From: Formicarius rufipectus
Taxonomy: Eukaryota; Chordata; Aves; Passeriformes; Formicariidae
Assembly: GCA_013399695.1 (NCBI GenBank)
Contig: VXAU01001100.1
Coordinates: 717,328-781,327 of the forward strand
Reading direction: 5' to 3'
Length of the DNA stretch: 64,000 bases
This document shows positions 1-11,993 of this stretch, piece by piece. Position 1 is the stretch's first letter; each line of letters begins with the position of its first letter. The notes below the pieces were generated by a model that worked only from the letters and a program-made list of their open reading frames with translations, ran no database searches and had not been told where the DNA came from. Made by a program: the position numbers and the translations under genes.

Positions 1-2084
1 TTTGGAGCAGCCTCCCCATGATTACTGCAGGATGTCATCAGAAGGGTATGAGAAAGTGGAACTATGGCTTGACAAGAAAGAGGTCACCCAGTTCTCCCGT
101 CTGTCCTTAAGCCACTAGAAAAGTAAAAGCAGAGAGAGGAACAGAGATACAGAGCTAACAGGGATGTATCTCTCACACAATTACAGTCTTTCACAAGCAA
201 TTTGTGAAAAAAAATCACAAGAGTCTTCTACTTTTGCCTGCTCTGGAAGCACTGCCTTCTCTGCACAGACTCTGGGTACAACAGCCCCTCTCCGAAAAAT
301 CTTTAACTTTTTCTGCCCTGTAGTCACTTCCCAAACCAAATACTTAAGACACAGTCTGGCCCAGTTTCTTCTCAATTCAAAGCAAAAGTATTACCACACT
401 ACAATGGTACTGCTCTGCAATGTCTTCCAGACAGCAAGAGTTGCCCACTGTAACACAACAATCACCAGATCTAGCTTACAGACAGTCATCCTCTCACACC
501 TTCTGGTAGTAAAGTGCATCCCCAAGTTTATATACACAGGATTTTACTAGTGCAGTTCTAGAAGATGCAAATAAGGTTTGTATGGTATCAATTTTTCACT
601 CTGCTATTCATATTCAAGAGATCTGAGTGAGGCAGAGTTTGCTCTGTCACGATGTAAGCCCATCCCAAGCTGTTAAACACCAGTATGGACAGCAGCTGCT
701 GACATGTCACCAACCAAACCAAAGAGAAGTTCCTCAAGATTTTCTGTGCTGATTTTAGCAGTCAACAACTGCTGTTCATATGTGGGCATTTGGGCCTTGA
801 CCCTATGGAAAAAACTGTGTACATTACTGCACAGCTACTAAGAGCACTTTGTCTCTATTAGGGTTTAAATTTGGCTCTAGGAGGCTAGAGGTGTTTTCTG
901 GGGCCTGCAGTATATAAAGCAGATGTTCTATGGATGCTTCTGAACTAAAGGTTGTTTCACTAGCTGTTATTTCTGGAGCCTGAATTCAAGGACATAGATG
1001 AGTCCCTCAAGTCTCATGCTGCCTGTGCATTTGGAGGTGGCTGTAATCAACATGCCCACTACCTGCTATGAACACTAAAAAACTTTACCAAAGAAGGAAT
1101 TAAACATTTTGTATCCCAGTCAGTTATTCATAAACTGCAAAACTTCTGAACCACTAAAAGACTGATAAATTCAAATTATCACTGAGATAAATAAGAATCT
1201 GTTCCTCCTGAACTACTTCACTATGTTAAGAGAGCTACAGACTAACATTTCTTGTACTGAACTAATACTCTGTTTTTTAAAAAAACTGGAGGTTTTGCTG
1301 GTTTTTTGATTGTTTCTACCCCTGACTGGGATTCAAGGGTTGATAGAAGCTCTCTAGGAAACAAGTTTTCCACAATAACATATCCCTCCTTGACCAGCAG
1401 TTTCCATAAGACCCTACTTAACTGAGCTGCTCTGCAGCATCCTGCATTCCTCTGTACAACACCCTGCATTTGTCATTACAACTCATGTGTTGCGATGCAA
1501 AGCCACAGGCAGCATCTGCTGTGTTTGAACAGCCTTGGCAGGAATTGGTTAATGCAGCATCCCAGCCAAAGCCAATCCTTCACAGTCACCAACTCAGACT
1601 GGCAGATGTCAAGGCTTTGCATATCTGATCAACTTAAAAGCATAAAGTCAGTAAAGCATGGAGGTCCACTAAACAGCTTCCTTTTTAACTAGTGCAGAAA
1701 ATGCATGCTGTAAAACAGTCTTCGCTCTATCACAAGAAAACAAAACACCAAGATGCTTTCAAAGAGATCATATCCTGTTTGACTTCTTAAACGGCATCCT
1801 GTCGATGTGGCATCTAAGTGCCACTCCACAATACATTAAGCTTCATAGTCAGTAGATCTAATGGAAGACAACACCTCTCTCGTTCTCCCTCATCCTTGCA
1901 CACAAGAACAATGAACACCACTATGTGTCAGCCCATCCAAACGCTTGGCTCCAAAGGAATTACCTGCTTCCCTATGCCCTACTAGGTTTACCTCTGAACA
2001 TTCAGGGTATTGCCAAAAAACACTGGGTTAAGCTACAGCTGTTAAAACTGTAGTATTCCCCTGCCTGAAAGAAAATACAACATA
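1..2084. other. No recognisable feature
   Basis: AT-rich unique-looking sequence. The open frames at 164-550 (+) and 1242-1469 (-) match nothing I know and have no supporting splice or promoter context. No repeat was recognised. Confidence 0.6.
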
Positions 2085-2254
2085 TGAAGCTCAAACTTTT
2101 TATTTAATCTATTGTTTTATAACACAACATAAAATTCTGATAATAGCATTAATATGTATAATGCATATAGCTGTAAAAGTGTCAACCAACTTTTATGGCT
2201 TTCCTCTTCATATGAATATTCAGTCATCCATTTGTCCCTAGATCCACTTCAATC
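2085..2254 (-). other. Candidate 3'-terminal exon with poly(A) signal
   Basis: On the minus strand a pyrimidine-rich acceptor (CTATTTTCTTTTTTCAG) ends at 2255. The next 150 bases reach AATAAA at 2104-2099, followed by a T/GT-rich stretch (TATGTTGTATTTTCTTT), the usual layout of a cleavage site. Entered in phase 0, the exon adds one codon (Asp) and stops at TGA; entered after two bases of a codon it would read IEVDLGTNG and stop. The 3' end is approximate. Both the acceptor and AATAAA can arise by chance in AT-rich DNA. No product is recognised. Confidence 0.25.
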
Positions 2255-2763
2255 CTGAAAAAAGAAAATAGGAAGAAACTTACTTGATACATTTTCTTAG
2301 TTCATTCATTTCTCAAATATTACTGTATATGTAAATTAAAACAATCTAATCAAAGACATATATTCCACAGTAAAAGAGAGGTCAGACGAACAGTAAGTTT
2401 ATAACACTCCAAACAAAACTAGATAAAAATGACCAAAGAAAGTATATTGGAGAAAGCCTTATGTTTCCTTAAGTCATGATTTTAGCCAAAACTCTCAGTG
2501 GCTTTAATTTCCAAGCTGCTACTTGAGCACACTAAATCCCAACTGCTTTAACTAGTGTTCAGAGCCCTTTATCTATCAGTGCCCTGCATTTGTAAAGGTA
2601 AACTTTTCAGAAGTTACTGAGCACAAACATTGCCAGCATTTCAAACTGGATTTCCCAGGGATACTATGCAAGATTTGAACAATAACACAAAAAAAAGTCC
2701 AAGACCATTACAAAATTTGAATATGTATTTCTTCAAAGGTTTCATATAAATACATGACTAGCT

Positions 2764-3196
2764 TAGTTATGAGGGCCACACAGATAAACAGAGGGCTGGA
2801 GCACCTCTCCTATGAAAACAGGCTGAGAGAGTTGGGGTTGTTCAAGCTGGAGAACAGAAGGCTCTGGGGAGACCTTATAGCAGTCTTCCGGTACCTAAGG
2901 GGGTACTGGGGGGCTACAAGAAAGCTGGAGAGAGACTTTTCACAAGCATGCCCAGCATAGGACCAGATTTCAAACTAAACAAGGAGAGATTTAGATGTTA
3001 GAAAGAAACTCTTTACTCAGAGGGTGGTGAGGCACTGTTGCAGGTTGCCCAGAAAAGGTGTGGTTGCCCACTCCCTGAAAGTGTTAAAGGCCAAGCTGGA
3101 TGGGGATTGGAGCAACCTGACCTAATAGGTGACACAGCAGGGAGGCTGGAACTAGATATCTTAAAAGGTACCTTCCAACTCAAACCATTCTATGAC
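2764..3196 (+). mobile_element. CR1 LINE, 5'-truncated 3' end
   Basis: The sequence follows the avian CR1 3' region in order: 'agggctggagcacctctcc', 'ggctgagagagttggggttg', 'ggctctggggagacctta', 'agggtggtgaggcactg', 'caggttgcccagaaaaggtg', 'ggccaagctggatgggg', and a tail 'ttccaactcaaaccattctatga'. CR1 elements move by target-primed reverse transcription and are usually cut short at the 5' end, which fits this roughly 430-bp copy. The segment that normally reads 'tgtccctgcccatggcaggg' is degraded here, and small insertions such as the doubled 'ggggtactggggg' are present, so the copy is old and inactive. No target-site duplication is evident, which is usual for CR1. The 5' edge is approximate. 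Confidence 0.93.
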
Positions 3197-5973
3197 TTTA
3201 TATTAATCTATAAAAGGAAAAGCATATAGACATTTAAATATTATGATTTTTGGAGGTTCCTTCAGGTTTAAGAAAATATACACATCCATTAGTCCAAGTT
3301 TTTTTCAAATCCTCAGAAGGAAAAAAAAAACAAACTTCAGATGTCAAAAATTTAAGTAGACAGTATGTCTTAAACCTCTTGCCAGAATATGTGGATGTAT
3401 CTGGAAGCAAATGCTACTTACATATGTCTCTTCTAATAATGGAAATTGTGTGAAGCCAAAAATCTGAATCTGCTGTCAGTGTTATTATAAACAATCTGTT
3501 ATTTTTCTATCATTCAAAATAAGGTCATCCTTCAAACAGCAGTAGAGCATCACCTGCCTGATTTTAAACCACATTCTAGTATTTCATTACTGTTGTATAT
3601 ACGACAACATGGCAGGTTTCCAAACACTACACAAACTTTTACACTGAAAACAAGACAAGAAGCTTCCATAAGAATATAAAAATAGTCCATTCATATACTG
3701 TATTACTATTACGCTGACTAAACACCATGCACTTAAATTTTATTTCTAAGAAAACATTAAGTTTAATAGAAAAAAGTAAATTCCAAATATTTGTATGAAC
3801 CATAAAAAAGCTGCAAAATCACCACAAACACTGAGGTAACTAAATGTAACTAAGTACTCTAGAGGCTGAGAGCATGCTAACTGATGTAGGCCATTTACCT
3901 GGTCTCTCATGCATCTTGTAGACAATCTTTCCCTTTTGTTATTTCATCTCCCTGAGCATTAGTTGGACTGCTTCAAAATTTTCATTTCATGAAACAGGGT
4001 TTTTTTTTGTTTGTGGTTTTTTTTGTTTTTTGTTTGTTTGTTTGGTTGGTTGGTTTTTTTGGGGTTTTTTTTGGTTTTTGGTTTTTTTTTTCCAATTGCA
4101 CACTTAAAGAACAACCCTTGTATTTCTGGCTGCTCTTTTCTCTAGGCTCATGTCCAAAAATGGGACAACTGAACCACATTTTCCCATATCCTGGACTTGC
4201 ACGATGCAGTCATCTAACCTGAACAGAAAATGACTTAGTCATCACGGTTTTTTTAATTAAACACAATGTATCCAAGAGCTTCATGGAGTCTCTGTGACAG
4301 GAAGACAGAGTTTGACCTATAACTGCTTTCAGTTCTCCAGGTTTTCTCATCATTACTCCTCTCTACATGCACACAGACACATGCTCCTACAACACAGCTT
4401 AGCTTCAAGTTACACACCAAGGCTGGAGTCCTATTACCTTACGGTGGCTATGGTGACACAGCAAACAGGGATATGTATTTCTGAACTGCTAACAAACCAC
4501 TACCCAACCAGACACAGCTGCAGATGCCTTTGCATTATTAAATCAGGTCCAACAGCCCTCCTCATGGTAAAGCCACTTCGTTACCAATGATAAGTAACTG
4601 GATTTTCTAACTTATTCTCTTCAGGCTTGCATAAATTAACAAGCACTGAATTTCCCACATCCTTGTACCACTGGCGTGTTCTCCTCCCTTTCAGGCTAGA
4701 AGAGCCTAAGATTAAGAGTAAACTGTTCATCTGAAAATTACATTTAACTAGTAACTTTGCAAATCTTTGGCCTGAATTTCAAAAGAGCTGAAAAGCTTTG
4801 ACTTCATACAAAATGCACGTGAAACACAAGACCATCCATCCTTACAGATCTGGTGCATCATTCTGCCACAGTATCTTAATGTGAAAATTCAGTTTCTACT
4901 ATCAGAAATATGAAAGCAGACATCAAAAGTATAAATAGAAGCACCTTCCCCTTTGCATCAAGCAGGCTTTATACTAGAAGAAAATCTAGCCAACAAGACA
5001 ACTACACTAATATTCCTGATCCAAAAAGGTCAAAAAGGCTCTTTAAGTAATCACAGAACAAAGTGTCTAAAAAATCATCAGATTCAACCAAAAGAATGAA
5101 ATTCAAGTAGCAAACAGAATTATGTCCACTGCCAGCCAAAGAATAACTATTATCTTAAAATAGTGTTTACAGACTCCAGGAGTTTATCAAGCTTATGAAT
5201 GTCACCAAACATTAGATTCCTTCTCCTACAGCAGGAGGAAATCAAAAATTTCAACACCTAGTTCATTTTGAAACCCTGTCTTAGAGCAAATGTCCTGGGA
5301 GCCCCACCCTGACCAGCATGCCCAGCCACTGGCAGAGATGAGCAAGACTCATGTACCAGATTAAGACCCATGTAAAGAGTTTTGGGACAATCATGCTGAC
5401 TGCATTTCTAGATAAACAGAGGCCCCTATGTGTGCAATTATCCACATCTCTGAATAAAACATTTTTGAACATAAAAATCCATGTTAATTCATTTAAAAAA
5501 ACAAGCCCACACCAGTATCACTTTCACTTCTCTTTCACATATTGGTAATTTTTAACTCAATTCATGTTAATACAGTTACAAATTACTCCATGTGCTATTT
5601 TTACCCTTTTCTAATTCAGATAGGTATAGGAACATGCATTTGGAAAAGACCAAATCATTTGCACAGTTAAGTCATTTGGTGAATCAGGATTTTTCACTTT
5701 CACCTCTACAAAACAAACCACTTATTTGGGCATAACCATCCTTCTTAGTCACCTTCTTAAACAACTTATTTTTAAAGTACACGTTTTTCTTCTTGAAATC
5801 CCTTAAATCTGCTTTTTGACTTCTGCAATTGCTTTCAAATGCCCTGAGTCACACCAACCTTTCCTGAAGACAGAGCATGACTTCTCCAAAACTCATGAAG
5901 ATCACCCTGACTCGGCTGAGGCAGGATCACTGAAAGCACAGTTTCACCACCACTCACTGACAAAAGACCACAG
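3197..5973. other. No gene seen; unique-looking AT-rich DNA
   Basis: Apart from the G/T tract at 3997-4091, nothing is recognised. A frame at 4294-4590 (+) of 98 codons has no family resemblance. Confidence 0.6.
3997..4091 (+). repeat. 95-base G/T-only tract
   Basis: Every base from 3997 to 4091 is G or T, with runs such as tttgtttgtttg, ggttggttgg and ttttttggggtttttttt. The complementary strand is A/C-only. There is complete strand asymmetry rather than a single repeated unit. It may derive from an A-rich retroposon tail on the minus strand or from slippage. The GG runs could allow weak two-tier G-quadruplexes. Confidence 0.9.
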
Positions 5974-6002
5974 GTTATCCTCAATTCAGTGTTGAGGATA
6001 AC
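5974..6002. repeat. Perfect inverted repeat: 11-bp stem, 7-base loop
   Basis: Arm GTTATCCTCAA (5974-5984), loop TTCAGTG (5985-5991), arm TTGAGGATAAC (5992-6002). The arms are exact reverse complements. The 9-mer AATTCAGTG spanning arm and loop recurs in the palindrome about 200 bases downstream. Confidence 0.95.
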
Positions 6003-6186
6003 TACATTTATAATAATAGTAGACATACACTTGTCCTCTAAATTTCTGATTCTTGCAAGGAAATCTGTAAACTGCATAAAGCAGACATTTTGCTGAAGCT
6101 ACAGATAAAGTATACATTAATCCCCAGGCTATAGATCCACAACAGTCCTTGACATATAAAATTTTTATCGGACAGGAGATGCTGAA

Positions 6187-6210
6187 ATTCAGTGCAGTAC
6201 TGCACTGAAT
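6187..6210. repeat. 24-bp perfect palindrome
   Basis: The left arm ATTCAGTGCAGT is followed at once by its exact reverse complement ACTGCACTGAAT, with no spacer; the centre lies between 6198 and 6199. With equal base frequencies about 0.004 such palindromes would be expected in a 64-kb window (4^-12 per position), so chance is an unlikely explanation. Confidence 0.96.
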
Positions 6211-6619
6211 CAGTGTATCCCAAAATGTGTCTCGACTGTACTTCAAGCACCTACCTCTCCCAACTTTAGTCCTAAGGGACCTCTGAAAACTAATTGCCAT
6301 GTATTATTGTAACTGAAACTAGTCAATACACTTTGCCTCAAAGCTGTCTGTAAAAAACGTTTAAAAATTTTCAATTTCAACGTAAGGCACTGTCCCACCA
6401 GCAGACATCACAAGCTGCAAGATGAACAAAGCCTGAAACACATTCAGTTTAGGTTAAATGTAACTGCCATATATTTTATAGACCTCACAGGACCAAAGGA
6501 TCACTTGCTATGCATTCTATTACTCTCACTAAACAACTGTGATCATAAGGGTTATTCTGTCTCCAGTTAAAGTTTTTGCTAGTCTTTGATCATGGTTCCT
6601 GTTCAAACAAGGCAGTTAC

Positions 6620-6665
6620 TTGCATCAGGAGGCCAGCCCTCTGAATTAGCATCTTCGTTGCTTCA
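6620..6665 (-). other. Candidate 46-bp internal exon
   Basis: Minus-strand acceptor TTTTGTTTTGTTGTTACAG and donor CAA|GTAACT bound 46 bases. Only one phase is open: one base, then EATKMLIQRAGLLMQ, ending on a codon boundary. That end phase fits the candidate last exon at 2254, giving a final Asp and a stop. The start phase fits the segment ending at 8057. I do not recognise the peptide. Short open segments with splice-like ends are common by chance. Confidence 0.22.
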
Positions 6666-8056
6666 CTGTAACAACAAAACAAAAATACCTTAAGTTGCTC
6701 AAAATATTTCTGAAAATTAACTTAATGCTTCAAGTTCTGGTTTTCACAGATATTTTAACAGAAGTGAAGAGAAGCAGGAGGCAGAGAGTGGGACGCTTGT
6801 CACTAGGTGATACCTAGCTCTCTTGAACTCCTACAGACTGAAATATTTATCCAGACTCCCACAAAGAATGACATCTACAATAGAGAAAGGAGACACACAC
6901 GTGTACTGAAATACATCATGATTCACAGTAAGAAGCAGAGCTCTGTCACCAGCTCAACTGCTAGGGCACCTAGGATGAGGAGGCTGCAGTCTGGGATGGG
7001 GGTGTTGCAGCTCCTCCTGAACATCTAGCCCAATTCCACCTGAGCCTTATGGGATGATGCCCCAACACATTTACATCAAACCAGAACAATCACAACACCA
7101 CTGGGACACAGAGGCACAAGAAAATGTATCCTCGGCTCACCCGACCATATAGCAGCAGGTTTTTTCTGTTCCTTGGGTTTCTCCCCCCTCAAACCACTAT
7201 ACTCTGACAGCAGGTTTCCACACAAAAAAGCAAGCAGTTGGCCAAATGTGGATGAACAATTAATTAACTGAACACACAACCTTCCCACTATGTCACTCCC
7301 CCTCCTCACTTTAGAAGGTTTACTGTATCACTAAACTCTCAAGAAGTGCTTACACAGTCCTTCAGTAAAGGCTTAGAGGAATAAACATTCTTCTTCACAG
7401 GGTCTTTTATTTGACATTAATGAATTACTCTTAACTGAAAAGCTTGAAGGATGAGTCCCAGACCTTCTGAGTCTTCAAGATGAATTCCAGGAACAATTTG
7501 TTCTCCCTACAACTTACAGGTCTAGTTTGACAACAATACTGGATAAAGTTTCAGAGAAAGTTGATGCCTTTCAGTAACACAAAACCCTGAAACTGCGTCA
7601 ACGTACGCAAATGAAATCAGAAGTTGTATGTGCATGCTGATGCATTGTAAAGGTGGAAAAGGACTTAAACTCTGGAGAAATCCTTAAATGACTCAATTTC
7701 AGCAGTCAGTCCAGTAGAGTGCAACAAACTGCAGGGAGCAGAGGAAATCATACCAAAATACTACATCCTCCTTGACTTGTTATTTTAGAAGTAGTAAGCA
7801 TTGACATTCAGTTGTCTGAATGGATAGCTCTGAAACCTTGATACTCCCTTCACAATTCTAGCTTCAACAGAATGACACTGCTTTTCATTAGATCCAAATA
7901 AAACAAATCATGATAAGCACAGTCACACTTCACTTCGGACAGCTTCTCTGACATACAGTTCATGTTACAGTGCACACACACAGCACGTCTGTTAGTTCAC
8001 CACCGTATACTCGCTCACAACTCAAACTCACATATCAGAGCTACAATTTTATTTAC

Positions 8057-8108
8057 CTGCCTGTGGACAAAGTCAAAGGACTCAGAGAGTCTTTTGTTGG
8101 TACGAGAA
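8057..8108 (-). other. Candidate 52-bp internal exon beside the TA/CA microsatellite
   Basis: Minus-strand donor GGCAG|GTAAATAAAAT is good. The acceptor AAATGCTGTAG lies just after the TA/CA repeat and has a poor pyrimidine tract. One phase reads LVPTKDSLSPLTLSTG and ends with two bases (AG) that join the candidate exon at 6665 as AGT (Ser), preserving the open frame. The weak acceptor is the main reason for doubt. Confidence 0.15.
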
Positions 8109-8117
8109 CTACAGCAT

Positions 8118-8118
<1 letters not shown>

Positions 8119-8148
<30 letters not shown>

Positions 8149-8166
8149 TACATACATATACACATG
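8119..8166. repeat. Compound microsatellite (TA)8(CA)7 then TACA-like
   Basis: Eight TA units (8119-8134) run directly into seven CA units (8135-8148) and then into imperfect 'tacatacatatacacatg'. It is likely length-polymorphic. Confidence 0.95.
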
Positions 8167-9157
8167 TCTGTGTTAACATAAAAACATGCACATATACAGT
8201 CATGTATTTTTTGTGAATTAATTTATTTTTGTAAATAATTGTCTAAAAGAATCTGCTGAGAGCATACTTTCTGATGTATTATTCAAAACACAGGCTTTCA
8301 GCCAAGCTGTTAAATGTAACTTTCTGAACCCATAAAGAACTCCAATTTTTTTAAAAAGCCATCTTTTCCCCTTCAGACTTCATTTTACCCCTGACTTTAT
8401 TCAGCAAAACAGTGTCTGTTACTCTCCAGATGATTATCCAAGATTTGTACTGTTTAGGGCTTACGAACATCTGAAAAAAAACAACTATGAACTAGCAATG
8501 TTTAAAACTGGATATCCCTAATTTCAGGTTGGGATTATGTATATTGTGTTTCTGCATTTTGTTTGTACTTCAGCTAAAACAAATGGGATTAAATGTACTA
8601 AACGTGAAGTCAAACTGAAAATTAAAAGGACTGTAACTCCACAGAAAAACAGCTTGTGCTTCAAGCAGGGTAAGAGGGAAGAGATTTTTCAGTGAATCTT
8701 CCATACCATCACAGTGGGGGTAAGAGATAAAAACCAGTTTCTCCAGCAGATCTTCTGTCAGGAGACTAGACTGACACTATAGACATTGCACAGAAAAAGA
8801 CTTGAGCATAGGTTTCCTACTCTTATTTTGCCCTGATAATATGGATTAGCATTATCAAATGCTATCACCCATTCCCTCTGTTCTAGTTTAATGCCCTTAC
8901 TCAAGCAAGGTTTATGCTCAGTCCAGAATCAAGCCAACTCTGCCTGCAGTACAGGAAGTACTACTTAGTCTCTCTATCCACAGTTGCAATATGATCTTTT
9001 ATATTCTAAGCCATTCAAAAATAAAACAAGGATTTCCATTTTCTGTTAGAAGACTACTGAATCCTAGAGACCACCAGAATACGTAATCTTCACACTAGTA
9101 TGCAGTTATAAATGAAATAACCAGAGCTTAAGAACCATTTGCCTTAGGAATACTCAC

Positions 9158-9234
9158 TGAAGCATCCAATTCCACGTGGACGGTGCATCTGGGGTTTCTC
9201 TGTGTGATGGAAACCTCCAGACAGACTACCTCAT
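9158..9234 (-). other. Candidate 77-bp internal exon
   Basis: Minus-strand acceptor CATCCACCTTCCCTTAG and donor GCTTCA|GTGAGTATT are both strong. One phase is open across all 25 codons, beginning EVVCLEVSITQ and ending VELDAS. Its end phase (0) does not match the start needed by the 8108 or 6665 candidates, so if real it needs another exon between them or belongs to a different transcript. The plus strand is also open over the same bases. No homologue is recognised. Confidence 0.2.
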
Positions 9235-11976
9235 CTAAGGGAAGGTGGATGAACGCCTAAGGCCTCACGCTCCAAGTCTAAAGGAATGAGCACAACTTCA
9301 TTGCACATCTGTGCCGAAATCTGCTCTCGGTCAACCCAGCTGTAGTGAGCACTGCTACCAGTGGTTTAGCCTACAAGAAAGTCTAAGATACATGAGAGTC
9401 TGAAACAGACTAATGCTACCACAGATAGAAAATTCTACCCTTATGTGACTTAGAACTTCGGAAAGAGACTCCTCATAGTTGACTTCAGCGGGAACACCAG
9501 GACAACAGAAAAATTAGAGAGGCAGGGAAAAACCTAACACTATTTGAATGTGCTAACTTATATAAACCCTGGCAAGTTTTCTCCTTTTAGTCTGTGCAAG
9601 ATGTTGTAGAAAAGTTAGAGAACGGCACAAACCACTATCCCACTGTGGACAAAACAACGTGTAGCTTTGCCTTCACCACAGTGTCAAGTGCGCTATGCCA
9701 ACTTTCACAGCAAAACCACTTAAATAATAAGCAAAAACAGAGAAGTCGTGTCCATTAAACTTCCTTTTAAAGAGGGAACCAACTTGTTCCCACAGGCAGC
9801 AGAAAAAGTTAAACAAGCTGTAAGTTTATACATCACCAGAAGGTGGTTTTAAGATCAGTGTTGATGGCTCTGCAGCTGGCACAGGCAGCAAGTGCCAACA
9901 CCTTCTTTCACTAAGCCACAGCCTGGAGATGGTCACCTCCTCTAAAGTGCCCACATGTGCAAGTTCCACCTCACTGTGTCAATCAATGCAAATTAGCAAA
10001 AAACCAAACTGCTCCAACAAACTCCAAAACAGAGGTGACCACAAGCTTTGACTTCTATATCTAGCATAGCCACTGCCTCTACTAGAAGACAGGTTTCCAC
10101 AATTTATCCCAAAATCAGGAAAAACAAGCAAAGAAACCAAGCAAATGTTGCTCCAAACTGTGATTTACACTGAAGAAACCCAGCCATCCTAATTTCCAGA
10201 CTCAGAGTTATGCTCCCAAGAAAAAAGAAAGTCACAAGCTGAATGCACTGTGTTCTGCATAGCGAGTAGTAATGTTCAGCTCCTGCCTTTAGACAACCCA
10301 CATCAAATTCCAACACTGCATTCATGATAGTTTAGACCCCTTCTTTTCCTTTCTCTTAGAAACATACCAATTTTTCCCCCTCTCCCCAAGAAAACAGCAT
10401 AGTATCTACCTATGTGAATGTATAGGTACATATTCAGGTTCTAAACCAGGGGCACTACATGACACCAGTGATGTTATTAATCATTTTAAGCAGCCTATTT
10501 GGCTGGCATCCTACAAATGTGGGTGATGAGTGTCTGTGTTAATAGGAAAGTACACTCTCTTAAATTGATCAATTGACCACAAGTGTTTCAATTAATAATT
10601 TTCAATGTCTTTCCTCCTAGCCTATTCTATCCTTTCTTGAAGGTGCAGATCCGCATTATTATTAATAATTATCCCCCTGCATATCGTAAGTAAACGGCTC
10701 AGAAAAGGGAGAAATCCCAAATCTGTAAATAAAATACTCCCATCAGGTACTGACTAGCATGAAACAGCTTCACTACCAGATTCAGCAGCTACAAATCTTT
10801 TAGTAGTAATCTGAAATCAAGAAAGTCACTGAACTGTACCCATGCTCTTCATGCCATTCAGAGGAACAAGGAGAATAAAATTTACCCCAGTACTATTCCT
10901 GGAGAATTTCCACTAAAAACTGTCCATCCCAGCATTTCAAGTTTCCCAGCACATGGTAATGATCAGTACAAGCCACGATTAACCTTAGAAAATGGTACAT
11001 GTGTTTGGAAATCCACCCAATATGTACCTGGTCATACCCCATCAGCCTCCCGAGGCCTCGTTGTTTCTCTCCTTGTTCCAACAGCCCTCTTATACTTGAC
11101 AAGATACTCAGTTGGTCTGGTTATTTCCTCGTTCTTGCTTAGACAGGAAGATATTTGCTTCTCCCCTACCTGATGGTTCCCCTATCACTCAAGGGTTTTG
11201 TTCTGGACAGGGACAGTTGAGGAATAATTTATTATTTCATGAATATTCCAAGATCGGATTAATCTGTAAATCTGACTACACACTGAAGTGCAAAAACCAA
11301 AAGTAGACTGATTTCAAAGGTAATTTGTACTTTCCACTCTCTTAGTGAGATGAACTCAGCAGCCTGCAGCACTTGCCATCTGCAAGCAGTAAGCCAGGGC
11401 CATTTAATTCTGCTGACCAACATGGACACACAACCACTTTAACTGTGGCTCGGCAATTATTCACATTCACAGCCCAGAAACTGTGGCCTGAAGAGCAACT
11501 TCAGCAGATAAAGTTCTTGCCAGGACACCTACACCTGTGCTAACTGTCCTTCATGGCTCTGCAGCTGAAGAAGAAAGAGGCAACGTGAGGGCCTGAGTCA
11601 CTGCCACCGCAGCCAGACTGGCAACTACTTTTGGTTAAAAAGTATTTTAAATAAAACAGGACTTAATTGTCTGCAAAGCAAAGGGTACTACAAGTTTTAA
11701 GAACTTTGTTTTTTTTAAACAAGTCTTGGGTTCCTTTGTTCTCCTGAACAAACTCTTTAAATTCTAAGACCTAAGAAGTCATCATTTTCAATGGAGCCAG
11801 GCTGACTTGGAAAAATCATTCAATTTTTACAAGAGCTTGGAGGGGAAAAAAAAGAAAAAAGGAAAGCAAAAAAAGTAACTTGAACAGGTTAAATACTATT
11901 GTCAAGCAGAAACTGGTGGCACCACCCATGCTAAGCTTCCTCTATACCAAAGCTCATCGCTTACATGAACATCACC

Positions 11977-11993
11977 AAAAAAAAAAAAAAAAA
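11977..11993. repeat. Poly-A tract (17)
   Basis: An uninterrupted run of 17 A. No retroposon body is visible directly upstream. Confidence 0.9.

Noticed and set aside
2754..3229. Two plus-strand frames of 68 and 63 codons
   Set aside because: They are translations of the CR1 3' region, which is noncoding.
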